DNA from: Cyanobacteriota bacterium
Lineage (GTDB): Bacteria > Cyanobacteriota > Cyanobacteriia > Leptolyngbyales > Leptolyngbyaceae
DNA: 11,885 nt
Assembly (NCBI GenBank): GCA_027482985.1
Contig: JAIXVO010000220.1
Location: 1 to 11,885, forward strand
Reading direction: 5' to 3'
The translations under genes and the position numbers were made by a program. This document shows, piece after piece, positions 1 to 6,837 of the stretch; the first letter of the stretch is position 1; each line of letters begins with the position of its first letter. Under the pieces are notes generated by a model. That model searched no databases. It was given only the letters and a program-made list of their open reading frames with translations, and was not told where the DNA came from.

Positions 1-661
1 GCAACCAGGGGCGGGTAATCTGGTCATAGGTGCCGTACCACAAGCCGACACCGCAATCCAGATCTGGCATCCAGACTTTGCCTTCAGTCACGGTCATTTC
101 CTGGTAACGGCCATTTTGCAACTGAAAAGCGGTCAGGGTGTTGGTGTAGCGATCGTAAATGACGTAGTACGGGACGCGGAGAATTTGCTCATACACCTGC
201 CATTTCGTTGGCGGCGCAGCGATCGCAGCGGTGGTTCTGCCCATATCCTCGTCTTCCGTACCCGGTGACAGCAACTCGACAATCACCGTCGGGCTGACCC
301 GCTCCTGCCAGACCACATAACTCATCCGTAAATCCGTTTCGGCATACAGGCGCGGCACGCCCAACACCAGAAACCAATCAGGCCGCTTGTGCCACAGCGG
401 ATGGCGAATGTCGTAATAGACATTCATATCCGTTCCGGTAAAGATTTCACCGGCACCGCGCCCCCCAATGCGGACCGTGGCACTCAGGAGATGGGGTTGG
501 AGGTCGTGAAATTCGTCGGGCAAACCGGGTTCGTTCGGATCTTCGCTGGGCAGATCATACATCGTCGGCAGGGTCGCCGGATGCGCACTCCCGATAGCCT
601 CCGGGCAAGGAGTCGGGAAGCGCGATCGCGCATCTTGCGGCGTAACGTTAGCCAGATCCAT
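1..661 (-). CDS. Uma2 family (DUF820) endonuclease-like protein, C-terminus cut by window edge
   Basis: The reading frame starts at an ATG whose first base is 661 and runs off the left edge after 220 codons, so the C-terminus is missing. A clear Shine-Dalgarno GGAGGT lies 5 bases upstream, which fixes the start. The protein carries the Uma2/DUF820 pattern: RPDWFLVLGVP (about residues 93-103), PTVIVELLSPGTEDED (about 124-139), then KWQVYEQ and PYYVIYD (about 153-170). By family knowledge this is a PD-(D/E)XK-type fold. D95, E129 and K153 are the likely active-site positions, assigned here by pattern only. Uma2 proteins are numerous in cyanobacteria and their cellular role is unsettled; nuclease activity is a fold-based prediction. 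The gene begins 30 bases after the chlI stop on the same strand, so it may be read through from chlI. Family assignment is firm; function is not. Confidence 0.88.
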   Translation of the reverse strand, partial: MDLANVTPQDARSRFPTPCPEAIGSAHPATLPTMYDLPSEDPNEPGLPDEFHDLQPHLLSATVRIGGRGAGEIFTGTDMNVYYDIRHPLWHKRPDWFLVLGVPRLYAETDLRMSYVVWQERVSPTVIVELLSPGTEDEDMGRTTAAIAAPPTKWQVYEQILRVPYYVIYDRYTNTLTAFQLQNGRYQEMTVTEGKVWMPDLDCGVGLWYGTYDQITRPWL

Positions 662-691
662 GACGACCTCCAGAGAATGAGAGATCTTGTC

Positions 692-1786
692 CTAAGCGGC
701 TTCACCAAAAATGGCGTTAAACACTTTTTCGACTTTATACCCCGAATCGATCGACTCCAGCGGGTCTTTCCGCAGACGGTGCCGCAGACAGAGGGTGACA
801 ACGCGCCGAATATCACTGACGGTGACTTCATCGCGACCTTCAAAGGCAGCGAGCGCTTTGGCGGCGCGGTTGGTGACAATATCGCCCCGCAACCCGTCCA
901 CATCCAACTCGGAACACACTTGCGAGATTTTCACCCGCAAATCGTACTCGATCGCGACCGTCTTCAACCGTTCCTGAGCATCCACCAACTTTTGCCGAAG
1001 GTCTGCCTGCTGGGTGTGGTGTTGATCGAGAAAGACCTGGGGATTTTGGTCAAACTCAGTCCGTTGCTCCACAATTTGCACCCGCATGGCTGGCTCTTTC
1101 ACCGTCCGAATTTCCGCGTGCATGCCAAAGCGATCGAGCAACTGCGGTCGCAGTTCGCCTTCTTCCGGGTTGCCCGAACCGACTAACACAAAGCGGGCCG
1201 GGTGCCGAATCGAGATGCCTTCCCGCTCAACGGTGTTCCAGCCGGAAGCGGCAGAGTCGAGCAGGACATCCACGAGGTGATCATCCAGCAGGTTGACTTC
1301 ATCCACGTAGAGAATGCCGCGATTGGCTTTAGCGAGGAGTCCTGGTTCAAAGGCTTTCACCCCTTCCGAGAGGGCTTTTTCAATGTCGATCGTGCCGCAG
1401 ACGCGATCTTCGGTAGCGCCCAGCGGGAGATCAACCATCTGCACTTTTTTCAAAGCGACGGGCACGTTTAGCCCCTGTTCTCGCTTTTGGCGCACTTCGT
1501 CACCCATCAGTTCTAAATCGTGGGGGCAACTGTTGAAGGGATCATCTGCCACGACTTCAATTTCGGGTAACAAATCGGCCAGGGCGCGAATGGTGGTAGA
1601 TTTGCCCGTTCCGCGATCGCCCATAATCATCACCCCCCCAATTTTGGGATCGATGACATTCAATAGCAACGCCAGTTTCATTTCATCCTGTCCGACGATC
1701 GCGGTGAAGGGAAACACCGGACGGCGGCGGGCGGTCGCTGAGACAGACCGACCATTCTCTGTAGAAGGTGCGTTTGCAGTGATCAC
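692..1786 (-). CDS. chlI: Magnesium chelatase subunit I (ATPase subunit)
   Basis: This is the AAA+ ATPase subunit of Mg-chelatase. With ChlD and ChlH it inserts Mg2+ into protoporphyrin IX, the first committed step of chlorophyll synthesis. The 364-residue length fits the family (about 350-360). Visible motifs are FPFTAIVGQ (26-33), Walker A GDRGTGKS (56-63), the insert [15 protein letters not shown] (118-132), Walker [13 protein letters not shown] (158-169), and [19 protein letters not shown] (203-221) with the sensor and arginine region. A sensor-2 region [14 protein letters not shown] lies in the C-terminal third. The start is GTG; the next in-frame ATG lies inside the conserved domain (M36), so GTG at 1786 is the only sensible choice. 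A weak AGG lies upstream, and a TATAAC-like -10 box (1807-1812, minus strand) has no convincing -35. Uma2 follows 30 bases downstream; a DUF2281 antitoxin gene and a toxin remnant lie upstream on the same strand. Confidence 0.97.
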   Translation of the reverse strand: MITANAPSTENGRSVSATARRRPVFPFTAIVGQDEMKLALLLNVIDPKIGGVMIMGDRGTGKSTTIRALADLLPEIEVVADDPFNSCPHDLELMGDEVRQKREQGLNVPVALKKVQMVDLPLGATEDRVCGTIDIEKALSEGVKAFEPGLLAKANRGILYVDEVNLLDDHLVDVLLDSAASGWNTVEREGISIRHPARFVLVGSGNPEEGELRPQLLDRFGMHAEIRTVKEPAMRVQIVEQRTEFDQNPQVFLDQHHTQQADLRQKLVDAQERLKTVAIEYDLRVKISQVCSELDVDGLRGDIVTNRAAKALAAFEGRDEVTVSDIRRVVTLCLRHRLRKDPLESIDSGYKVEKVFNAIFGEAA

Positions 1787-1879
1787 GGGCTTACCTAAAA
1801 GAGTTAGTTATATGAACGACTGTTTCCCATTGTGCCACAAGGGGTGTGACTCGAAGGGCATGGCGCGATCGCGAGAAAC

Positions 1880-1946
1880 TTATCCCCAGATCCGTTGCAC
1901 TGGATCAGCATCAAACGTCTGATCCGCACTGACAATAACGACTCAT
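1880..1946 (-). pseudogene. C-terminal remnant of a PIN-domain (VapC-like) toxin
   Basis: Directly after the antitoxin stop (TGA, 1943-1945), and in the same frame, come 20 sense codons and a TAA (1880-1882). They encode VVIVSADQTFDADPVQRIWG. This resembles the conserved end of PIN-domain toxins, where a (V/I)(V/L)(S/T)xD motif is followed by F-D-x-[YA]-x-V-x-x-I-W at the very C-terminus. The antitoxin stop overlaps an ATG (ATGA, 1943-1946), as expected for a coupled toxin start, and that frame reads M-S-R-Y before diverging. The simplest reading is an internal deletion of most of the toxin, leaving its first few codons and last 15-20 codons. The PIN identification rests on a short segment and is from pattern memory, not a search. 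Confidence 0.6.
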
Positions 1947-2173
1947 TCCATATAGTCCTTCAGGTCATCCAAGGGCGCATCAAAATCATCAGGGAGTGGC
2001 AAAACGAAAGTCCCTTTGAGAATTCCCGATCGCCGTTTCCCTGAAGCCTTTTTTTCCTCGGTATTGGCTGGGGCGTAATTCTCAATCAGATAGCGGGCAT
2101 AATGCAACAGCTCTTGCTTCAGCGGCTCTGGCATCTGAGTGACCGCTTGTAAAATTTCTCCATCCACTGTCAT
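1943..2173 (-). CDS. DUF2281 family protein, VapB-like antitoxin without an intact toxin
   Basis: This is a 76-residue protein starting at ATG (2171-2173) with only a weak ribosome binding site. The N-terminal half (about 5-35) is a helical stretch with the MPEPLKQELLHYARYLIE pattern. A basic segment KRRSGILKGTF (about 46-56) and an acidic end PDDFDAPLDDLKDYME (61-76) follow. This architecture matches DUF2281 proteins, which in cyanobacteria are commonly found directly upstream of PIN-domain toxins. In the family the N-terminal part is thought to act in dimer/DNA binding and the C-terminal tail in toxin contact. Here the expected toxin is reduced to a 20-codon scar immediately after the stop codon, so the antitoxin appears orphaned. 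It could persist as an anti-toxin for a homologous pair elsewhere, as a regulator, or simply not yet have decayed. Confidence 0.82.
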   Translation of the reverse strand: MTVDGEILQAVTQMPEPLKQELLHYARYLIENYAPANTEEKKASGKRRSGILKGTFVLPLPDDFDAPLDDLKDYME

Positions 2174-2393
2174 ATCTGTGTCAGCCCCGCAGGATGTGTG
2201 TGCGCAGCGTCACGCCTCAATTCCCAAAGTTGTTGATGGGTAATTGGCGATCGCTGACCCTATCCTACAAAATTCTGAGAGAACAAGACCCCTGACAGAG
2301 TTGAGCAGGCGGCAAATGACCGTTGCGCGATGGCAAAGATCCGACCGCATGCTGCACCCCTAAGGGTTGTCGGGATGCTTTGGGGGAACTGGT

Positions 2394-2516
2394 TTAGACT
2401 GCCAGAATTTTGGCGATCGCAGGCAAGATCTCCGCCAGGTGTTTGGTAATTTCGGCGGTTTCCGGCAGACCGGGAATGGGGGCGTTCAAAATCTTCCAGG
2501 CTTTGCGCCAAGCTCT
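2394..2516 (-). pseudogene. Unrecognised reading-frame remnant (C-terminal-like tail)
   Basis: On the minus strand, a frame ending in TAA (2394-2396) encodes AWRKAWKILN followed by APIPGLPETAEITKHLAEIL, then PAIAKILAV. It has the look of real protein: amphipathic helices, balanced composition and a tidy end. Upstream it runs directly into the 14-base tandem repeat and has no start codon with a ribosome binding site. A TTG inside (giving M-N-A-P-I-P) is the only nearby alternative start. I do not recognise the family. It may be the end of a gene whose upstream part was lost at the repeat, or a chance open frame; the confidence is low. Confidence 0.3.
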
Positions 2517-2547
2517 GCCTCCTGACTCCTGCCTCCTGACTCCTGCC
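2517..2547. repeat. Heptamer-type short tandem repeat (STRR-like)
   Basis: The 14-base unit gcctcctgactcct occurs twice without interruption (2517-2530 and 2531-2544), followed by gcc (2545-2547). Each unit is itself two related heptamers, gcctcct and gactcct. Such heptamer-based short tandem repeats are common between genes in cyanobacteria. Confidence 0.7.
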
Positions 2548-2620
2548 CTTCCCCCCTTTGCCCTAAAATGCTATTCGGGGAAACATCCTCATTATTGTTC
2601 AGTAGTTTGGGAGTTACGCA

Positions 2621-3136
2621 GTGGATTTAACGCGCATTCCGCCTCAACCGAAACCGGGTTTATTAAATGTCCTGATCGAAATTCCCGGCGGCAGTAAGAA
2701 TAAGTATGAGTTCGACAAGGACTTGAATGCCTTTGCCCTCGATCGCGTCTTGTTTGCCTCGGTGCAATATCCCTTTGACTATGGATTTGTGCCCAATACA
2801 TTGGCAGACGATGGCGACCCCCTCGATGGCATGGTGATGATGGATCAGCCGACTTTCCCCGGTTGTGTCATTGCGGCTCGCCCAATTGGGATGCTGGAAA
2901 TGATTGACGGGGGCGATCGCGACGAGAAAATCCTTTGTGTTCCCGATAAAGATCCCCGTTATGCTCAGGTGAAGTCCCTGGCTGATGTTGCCCCCCATCG
3001 GTTGGACGAAATTGCTGAATTTTTCAGAACTTACAAGAATCTGGAAAAGAAAGTGACCGAAATTTTAGGGTGGAAAGATGTTGACCATGTGATGCCACTG
3101 GTGGAGGAATGTATCAAGGCGGGTAATGCCAAGTAA
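2621..3136 (+). CDS. ppa: Inorganic pyrophosphatase, family I
   Basis: This soluble Mg2+-dependent pyrophosphatase hydrolyses PPi to two phosphates and so pulls biosynthetic reactions forward. The 171-residue length is normal for bacterial family I enzymes. The signature DDGDPLDGM (63-71) supplies the metal-binding aspartates. Other family positions are visible: E20 in [13 protein letters not shown] with K29, Y54 in [12 protein letters not shown]98/D101 in GGDRDEK, and Y138-K139 in FRTYKN. The start is GTG; the N-terminus [20 protein letters not shown] aligns in length with cyanobacterial homologues as I recall them, and GGAG lies upstream at a suitable distance. The gene appears to stand alone: divergent from the antitoxin gene on its left and 264 bases from panD on its right, with hairpin-forming inverted repeats after it. 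Confidence 0.97.
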   Translation: MDLTRIPPQPKPGLLNVLIEIPGGSKNKYEFDKDLNAFALDRVLFASVQYPFDYGFVPNTLADDGDPLDGMVMMDQPTFPGCVIAARPIGMLEMIDGGDRDEKILCVPDKDPRYAQVKSLADVAPHRLDEIAEFFRTYKNLEKKVTEILGWKDVDHVMPLVEECIKAGNAK

Positions 3137-3195
3137 ATCCTGACAACTTGCGTTGAGCACCAGCTCCAGCACCCTGTGTTCAGACGTGAAAATTG

Positions 3196-3215
3196 GGGCG
3201 TGCGGTTGTACGCCC
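3196..3215. repeat. Inverted repeat GGGCGT/ACGCCC
   Basis: A 6-base stem gggcgt (3196-3201) pairs with acgccc (3210-3215) around an 8-base loop, 60 bases after the ppa stop. It may be part of a transcript 3' hairpin or a dispersed intergenic palindrome. No T-run follows it. Confidence 0.45.
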
Positions 3216-3224
3216 TAGCCAGCC

Positions 3225-3253
3225 TGAGGCTAAAAATCTTGCTCTTAGCCTCA
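3225..3253 (+). terminator. Hairpin downstream of ppa, possible terminator
   Basis: A perfect 9-base stem tgaggctaa (3225-3233) pairs with ttagcctca (3245-3253) around an 11-base loop. It is followed by AT-rich DNA, but a T-run (ctttttatgccttttt) comes only about 20 bases later, so it is not a classical intrinsic terminator. It is the best candidate for the 3' end of the ppa transcript. Confidence 0.4.
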
Positions 3254-3305
3254 AATTCGTGAATATTTATTACTTTTTATGCCTTTTTCCCCATCTATGT
3301 CCCTG

Positions 3306-3333
3306 TTACCCCTCACAAAATGGGAAATATACA
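3306..3333 (+). promoter_or_regulatory. Weak candidate promoter for the panD cluster
   Basis: TATACA (3328-3333) could serve as a -10 box, with a poor -35 TTACCC (3306-3311) at 16-base spacing. It lies about 68 bases before the panD start and after the ppa hairpin, so the position is sensible. The match is weak and the assignment is tentative. Confidence 0.25.
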
Positions 3334-3372
3334 GTAATTAGAGGTTAGTTGGGGTGATTCAGTTCAATCCAC

Positions 3373-3391
3373 GCTTCTGGTGCTCAGAAGC
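3373..3391 (+). promoter_or_regulatory. Hairpin in the panD leader
   Basis: A perfect 7-base stem GCTTCTG (3373-3379) pairs with CAGAAGC (3385-3391) around a 5-base loop. It ends just before TTTTGAGAG and the panD ATG at 3401. It could shield or present the ribosome binding site GAGAG, or act as a weak attenuator because four T's follow. No known riboswitch class is recognised. Confidence 0.4.
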
Positions 3392-3400
3392 TTTTGAGAG

Positions 3401-3808
3401 ATGCAGCGTACATTTCTTTTGGCCAAAATTCATCAATGCACTTTAACTGCCGCTAATCTAAACTATGTAGGTAGCATTAGCATTGATGAACTTCTGTTAG
3501 CTTCTGCGGGCATTCTACCTTATGAGCAGGTGCAAGTCGTTAATATCTCTAATGGTGAACGGTTGATTACCTACGCGATCGCGGCACCTGCGGGTTCAGG
3601 CGAAATCCAACTGAATGGTGCGGCAGCGCGGCTGGGGATGGTGGGAGATCGGCTGATCGTGATGACCTACGGTCAACTGTCCTCAGCAGAGTTATCCGCC
3701 TTCTCCCCGACTGTCGTCCTGGTTGATGATCAAAACCGGCTACTCCAAGTCCATCGGTACACAGATCTGCTAGAAAAGGCAAGTGTAATCAATAATGTCA
3801 GAGCTTGA
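3401..3808 (+). CDS. panD: Aspartate 1-decarboxylase proenzyme
   Basis: This pyruvoyl-dependent enzyme converts L-aspartate to beta-alanine for pantothenate and coenzyme A synthesis. The proenzyme cleaves itself between Gly24 and Ser25, and the serine becomes the pyruvoyl group. Both residues are present at exactly these positions in NYVGSISID (21-29). Lys9, Arg54 and Tyr58 also fall at the numbering known from the E. coli enzyme, and the NGAAAR motif is at 72-77. The 135-residue length is slightly longer than the usual 115-130, with an extra C-terminal tail from about residue 118. The start ATG follows GAGAG and a small hairpin. Its end overlaps the next gene by 14 bases, so the two are probably translated from one message. 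Confidence 0.96.
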   Translation: MQRTFLLAKIHQCTLTAANLNYVGSISIDELLLASAGILPYEQVQVVNISNGERLITYAIAAPAGSGEIQLNGAAARLGMVGDRLIVMTYGQLSSAELSAFSPTVVLVDDQNRLLQVHRYTDLLEKASVINNVRA

Positions 3809-4697
3809 ACGGCCCTCTTCTCCTGAGGCAACCCCAGAATCGATGCTGGAACGGTCTGCTCCCGCTGAATTTGTAATTCAGTTTTGGGGTGTGCGTGGTA
3901 GTATTCCGGCACCGGGTAGCGAAACCGTCCGGTATGGCGGCAATACCTCTTGTGTCGAGATGCGCGTGGGCGGCAAACGGCTGATTTTTGACGGCGGCAC
4001 GGGTTTGCGGGTGTTGGGGAAATCGCTCCTGAAGGAGATGCCCGTCGAAGCCTACATGTTCTTTACCCATTCCCACTGGGATCATATTCAGGGCTTTCCG
4101 TTCTTTGTGCCCGCCTTCGTGAAAGGCAACTGTTTCCATATCTATGGCGCGATCGCCCCCAATGGGGCCTCAATGAAGCAACGGTTGCACGACCAGATGT
4201 TGCATCCCAACTTCCCGGTGCCGATGCAAGTAATGCAATCGGATCTCAAGTTCTATGACCTCTGTCCCGGCGAGAAGATGGAACTGGACGATATTTTGAT
4301 TGAAACGGGGTCGCTCAACCATCCCAACACTGCGATGGGCTACCGCATTACCTGGCAGGGTCGTACTGCTGTTTATGCCACCGATACCGAACATTTCCCC
4401 GATCGCCTGGATGAGAATCTGCTGTATCTCGCCCGCAACGCTGATGTCATGATCTACGATGCCTGTTATACGGACGAAGAATATCACGATCCCAAATCAC
4501 CCAAAATCGGCTGGGGGCACTCCACCTGGCAGGAAGCAGTGAAAGCGGCCAAAGCGGCTGGCGTGAAAAAACTCGTCGTCTTCCACCATGACCCCAACCA
4601 TACGGACGATTTTTTGGATCAGATTGAAGCGCAAGTTGAAGCGGTCTTCCCCAACAGTGTGTTAGCGAGAGAAGGCATGATTTTGCCCGTGGTGTAA
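3795..4697 (+). CDS. MBL-fold metallo-hydrolase
   Basis: This 300-residue metallo-beta-lactamase-fold protein is of the compact type that begins [13 protein letters not shown] (30-42), with [10 protein letters not shown] and LIFDGGTG (to 70). Metal ligands are visible: THSHWDH (91-97, the HxHxDH motif), H176, D197 in YATDTEH, H242 in GWGHSTW, and H264/H265 in [11 protein letters not shown]. The group includes class-II cAMP phosphodiesterase-like and related phosphoesterase proteins; the substrate cannot be read from the sequence. The first 25 residues are low in conservation, so a later start at M17 (3843) is possible. I prefer 3795 because it gives translational coupling to panD through a 14-base overlap. 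The VOC gene follows after 2 bases. No signal peptide is seen, so it is cytoplasmic. Confidence 0.93.
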   Translation: MSELERPSSPEATPESMLERSAPAEFVIQFWGVRGSIPAPGSETVRYGGNTSCVEMRVGGKRLIFDGGTGLRVLGKSLLKEMPVEAYMFFTHSHWDHIQGFPFFVPAFVKGNCFHIYGAIAPNGASMKQRLHDQMLHPNFPVPMQVMQSDLKFYDLCPGEKMELDDILIETGSLNHPNTAMGYRITWQGRTAVYATDTEHFPDRLDENLLYLARNADVMIYDACYTDEEYHDPKSPKIGWGHSTWQEAVKAAKAAGVKKLVVFHHDPNHTDDFLDQIEAQVEAVFPNSVLAREGMILPVV

Positions 4698-4699
4698 GC

Positions 4700-5116
4700 A
4701 TGCTGACGATTCACCACATTGCCATCATTTGCTCTGACTACGATCGCTCGAAACACTTCTATGTCAACCTGCTGGGCTTTCCCGTGATTCGCGAAACTTA
4801 CCGGGCTGCCCGCCAATCCTACAAGCTGGATTTGCAAGTGGGAACGGCACAGATCGAATTGTTTTCTTTTCCTCAGCCACCCGCTCGTGTCAATAATCCA
4901 GAAGCTTGCGGTTTGCGGCATCTTTCGTTTGAGGTGGATGATCTGGACGCGATCGTGGCTGATTTAAACGCGAAAGGCATTGTCACCGAACCGATTCGCC
5001 TGGATGAACTGACGGGCAAACGGTTCACCTTCTTCCCCGACCCAGATGGCTTACCGCTGGAATTGTATGAGGCAGAGGCTAAGGATTCGTCGTTGATGGC
5101 CTCACAACTCTGCTGA
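4700..5116 (+). CDS. VOC family protein (glyoxalase I-like, SMU1112c/YaeR type)
   Basis: This 138-residue protein of the vicinal oxygen chelate fold starts 2 bases after the MBL-fold gene. Two beta-alpha-beta-beta-beta modules are apparent: IHHIAIICSDYDRSKHFY with LLGFPVIRE (4-32), and LRHLSFEVDDLDAI with FFPDPDGLPLELYE (72-124). Likely metal ligands are H6, E53 (QIELFSFP), H74 (LRHLSF) and E121 (LELYE), the H-E-H-E pattern of glyoxalase-I-like members. The ETYRA segment and the PDPDGLPLELYE end fit the SMU1112c/YaeR subgroup. Substrate and reaction are not known from the sequence. A link with the MBL-fold hydrolase, as in glyoxalase I/II, is tempting but unproven because that hydrolase is not a typical glyoxalase II. 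An inverted-repeat element follows the stop. Confidence 0.92.
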   Translation: MLTIHHIAIICSDYDRSKHFYVNLLGFPVIRETYRAARQSYKLDLQVGTAQIELFSFPQPPARVNNPEACGLRHLSFEVDDLDAIVADLNAKGIVTEPIRLDELTGKRFTFFPDPDGLPLELYEAEAKDSSLMASQLC

Positions 5117-5130
5117 AACACCGATTCTTT

Positions 5131-5209
5131 CGTAGGTTGGGTCAGCGGCAGCGTAACCCAACGCAACAATGATTGGTGTTGGGTTTCACGGTGTTCAACC
5201 CAACCTACG
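5131..5209. repeat. Intergenic inverted-repeat element (GTAGGTTGGGT type)
   Basis: An outer perfect 12-base inverted repeat cgtaggttgggt (5131-5142) pairs with acccaacctacg (5198-5209). Inside lies a second one, aacccaac (5155-5162) with gttgggtt (5178-5185). The whole 79-base unit fits between the convergent genes for the VOC protein and purH. Similar GTAGGTTGGGT palindromes are widespread between genes in cyanobacteria and may be non-autonomous mobile units. Here it could also act as a two-way terminator through its hairpin. Confidence 0.75.
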
Positions 5210-5239
5210 GCGATCCTACATTTAATTGCGCCTTTCTAC

Positions 5240-6811
5240 TTAATGCAGAAAATGGCGGATGCCTGTGAGTACCATGACTAGACCGAGTTCGTTGGCGGCG
5301 TTGATCGAGTCTTGATCGCGTAAACTGCCTCCCGGCTGGACGATCGCTTGAATGCCAGCAGCGGCAGCGGTGCGAACAGAATCATCGAAGGGGAAAAAGC
5401 CATCACTTGCCAGGACTGCCCCTTGAGCTTGAGTTCCGGCTTGTTCCAGGGCAATTTTGACGGAACCGACGCGATTCATCTGGCCGGCACCGACCCCCAG
5501 CGTGGCGCGATCGCGGGTAACGACAATGGCATTCGATTTCACGTGTTTGCAAACTTTCCAGGCAAACAGGAGTTCTTCCAGTTGAGCGGCAGTCGGTTGG
5601 GCGGTCGTGACTACTTTCCAGTCAGCGGGATGGGCGATGATGTCATCCGCCGTTTGCACTAAGAACCCGCCAGCGATCGCCTTCACCGTATGGGTCGGTC
5701 CCGCCTGCAACTCCGGCAGAATCAACACCCGCACTTTCGATTTCGCGGTCAAAATTTCGGTGGCGGCGGCATCACAACCGGGAGCGACCACACATTCCAA
5801 AAAGGTTTTTGTCAGCTCGGTGGCAGTCTCGGCATCGATCGCCCGATTCAGCGCCACGATGCCCCCAAACGCGGAGGTGGAATCGGCAGCAAACGCTTTT
5901 TGGTAAGCTTCGGCGATCGTCGTGCCCAAGGCCGCGCCACAAGGATTGGTATGTTTCAGGATGGCGCAAGCAGGGGCATCCTCGGCTCCAGCAAACTCAG
6001 TAATCAGGCGACGAGCGGCTTCCAGATCCACCAGGTTGTTATAGCTGAGTTCTTTGCCTTGCAATTTGGTCGCCGCCGCCCAACCCGTCGCGATCGCCCC
6101 AGATTGATACCAGGCCGCAGGTTGATGGGGATTTTCGCCATATCGCAACGCCTGTAATTGGGTCCCAGTCAGGGTGAAGCGGGCAGGTAAGGAGTCTGCG
6201 GACGAGTCAGTATCGGTGGCAGCTTCTTGTTGGGCGAGGTAAGTGGCGATCGCCTGGTCATAGGTTCCTGTATGCTGAAAGGCTTGCAGAGCTGCGGTTT
6301 GGCGAAATGCCAGCGACACGACACCCTGCGATTGGCGCAACTCCGCCAGATACGGTTCATACTGGCTGGGCTGACACAGCACCGTCAAATGCGCGAAATT
6401 TTTGGCCGAAGCTCGCAGCATGGCAGGGCCACCAATATCAATCTGCTCGATCGCGTCGGCCAGGGCAACATCGGGTTTGGCGATCGTCTGCTCAAACGGG
6501 TAGAGATTGACGACGACGAGAGCGATCGGGCGGATGTGTTGGGCTTCCAAATCAGCCACATCACTGGGTACATCTCGCCGCGCCAGAATCCCGCCATGAA
6601 TGCGAGGATGCAGCGTTTTCACCCGTCCCCCTAAAATTTCTGGCGACCCAGTGTAGTCGGAGACTTTCGTGACAGGCAATCCCGCTTGTTTCAAGACAGC
6701 AGCAGTCCCGCCACTACTGATCAGGTCAAACCCAAACTCAGTGACAAGTTGACGCGCCAACTCGATAATGCCTGTCTTATCCGAAACACTGAGTAATGCC
6801 AGTGGTGCCAT
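5240..6811 (-). CDS. purH: Bifunctional AICAR formyltransferase / IMP cyclohydrolase
   Basis: PurH catalyses the last two steps of de novo purine synthesis, from AICAR through FAICAR to IMP. The 523-residue length is normal. The N-terminal MGS-like cyclohydrolase domain (about 1-200) shows LLSVSDKTG (6-14), SSGGTA (32-37), GGRVKTLHPRIHGGIL (61-76) and NLYPFEQT. The C-terminal transformylase domain shows LRYGENPHQ (222-230), GKELSYNN (252-259) and the catalytic KHTNPCG (286-292). It ends in TGIRHFLH, like the family's RHFxH end. The reading frame is open to 6934, but the conserved protein begins MAPLALLSVS and a GGGAG site lies upstream, so the start is placed at 6811; the longer form would run into the neighbouring gene. 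The nuclease-like gene ends 26 bases upstream, which suggests cotranscription. Confidence 0.96.
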   Translation of the reverse strand: MAPLALLSVSDKTGIIELARQLVTEFGFDLISSGGTAAVLKQAGLPVTKVSDYTGSPEILGGRVKTLHPRIHGGILARRDVPSDVADLEAQHIRPIALVVVNLYPFEQTIAKPDVALADAIEQIDIGGPAMLRASAKNFAHLTVLCQPSQYEPYLAELRQSQGVVSLAFRQTAALQAFQHTGTYDQAIATYLAQQEAATDTDSSADSLPARFTLTGTQLQALRYGENPHQPAAWYQSGAIATGWAAATKLQGKELSYNNLVDLEAARRLITEFAGAEDAPACAILKHTNPCGAALGTTIAEAYQKAFAADSTSAFGGIVALNRAIDAETATELTKTFLECVVAPGCDAAATEILTAKSKVRVLILPELQAGPTHTVKAIAGGFLVQTADDIIAHPADWKVVTTAQPTAAQLEELLFAWKVCKHVKSNAIVVTRDRATLGVGAGQMNRVGSVKIALEQAGTQAQGAVLASDGFFPFDDSVRTAAAAGIQAIVQPGGSLRDQDSINAANELGLVMVLTGIRHFLH

Positions 6812-6837
6812 CGTTGCTAACTCCCGTAAATCCTCAT

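Larger units (their letters stand above)
2174..2620. other. Intergenic region with a gene remnant and a tandem repeat
   Basis: This is a gap of 447 bases between the divergent antitoxin gene and ppa. No intact gene with a credible start is seen. It contains two HIP1 octamers (near 2248 and 2413), the tail of an unrecognised minus-strand reading frame, and a duplicated 14-base heptamer-type repeat. The promoter of ppa must lie in its right part, but I cannot point to a convincing -35/-10 pair. Confidence 0.6.

Noticed and set aside
389..1186. Long plus-strand open frame of 265 codons
   Set aside because: It lies antisense to chlI and the Uma2 gene, which have clear motifs; it has no ribosome binding site and no recognisable domain.
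2260..2511. Minus-strand open frame of 83 codons in the gap before ppa
   Set aside because: Its composition is not protein-like; the alternative frame ending at 2394 looks more like true protein.
2517..2547. Possible CRISPR-like repeat
   Set aside because: The two copies are directly adjacent with no spacer; it is a simple tandem repeat.
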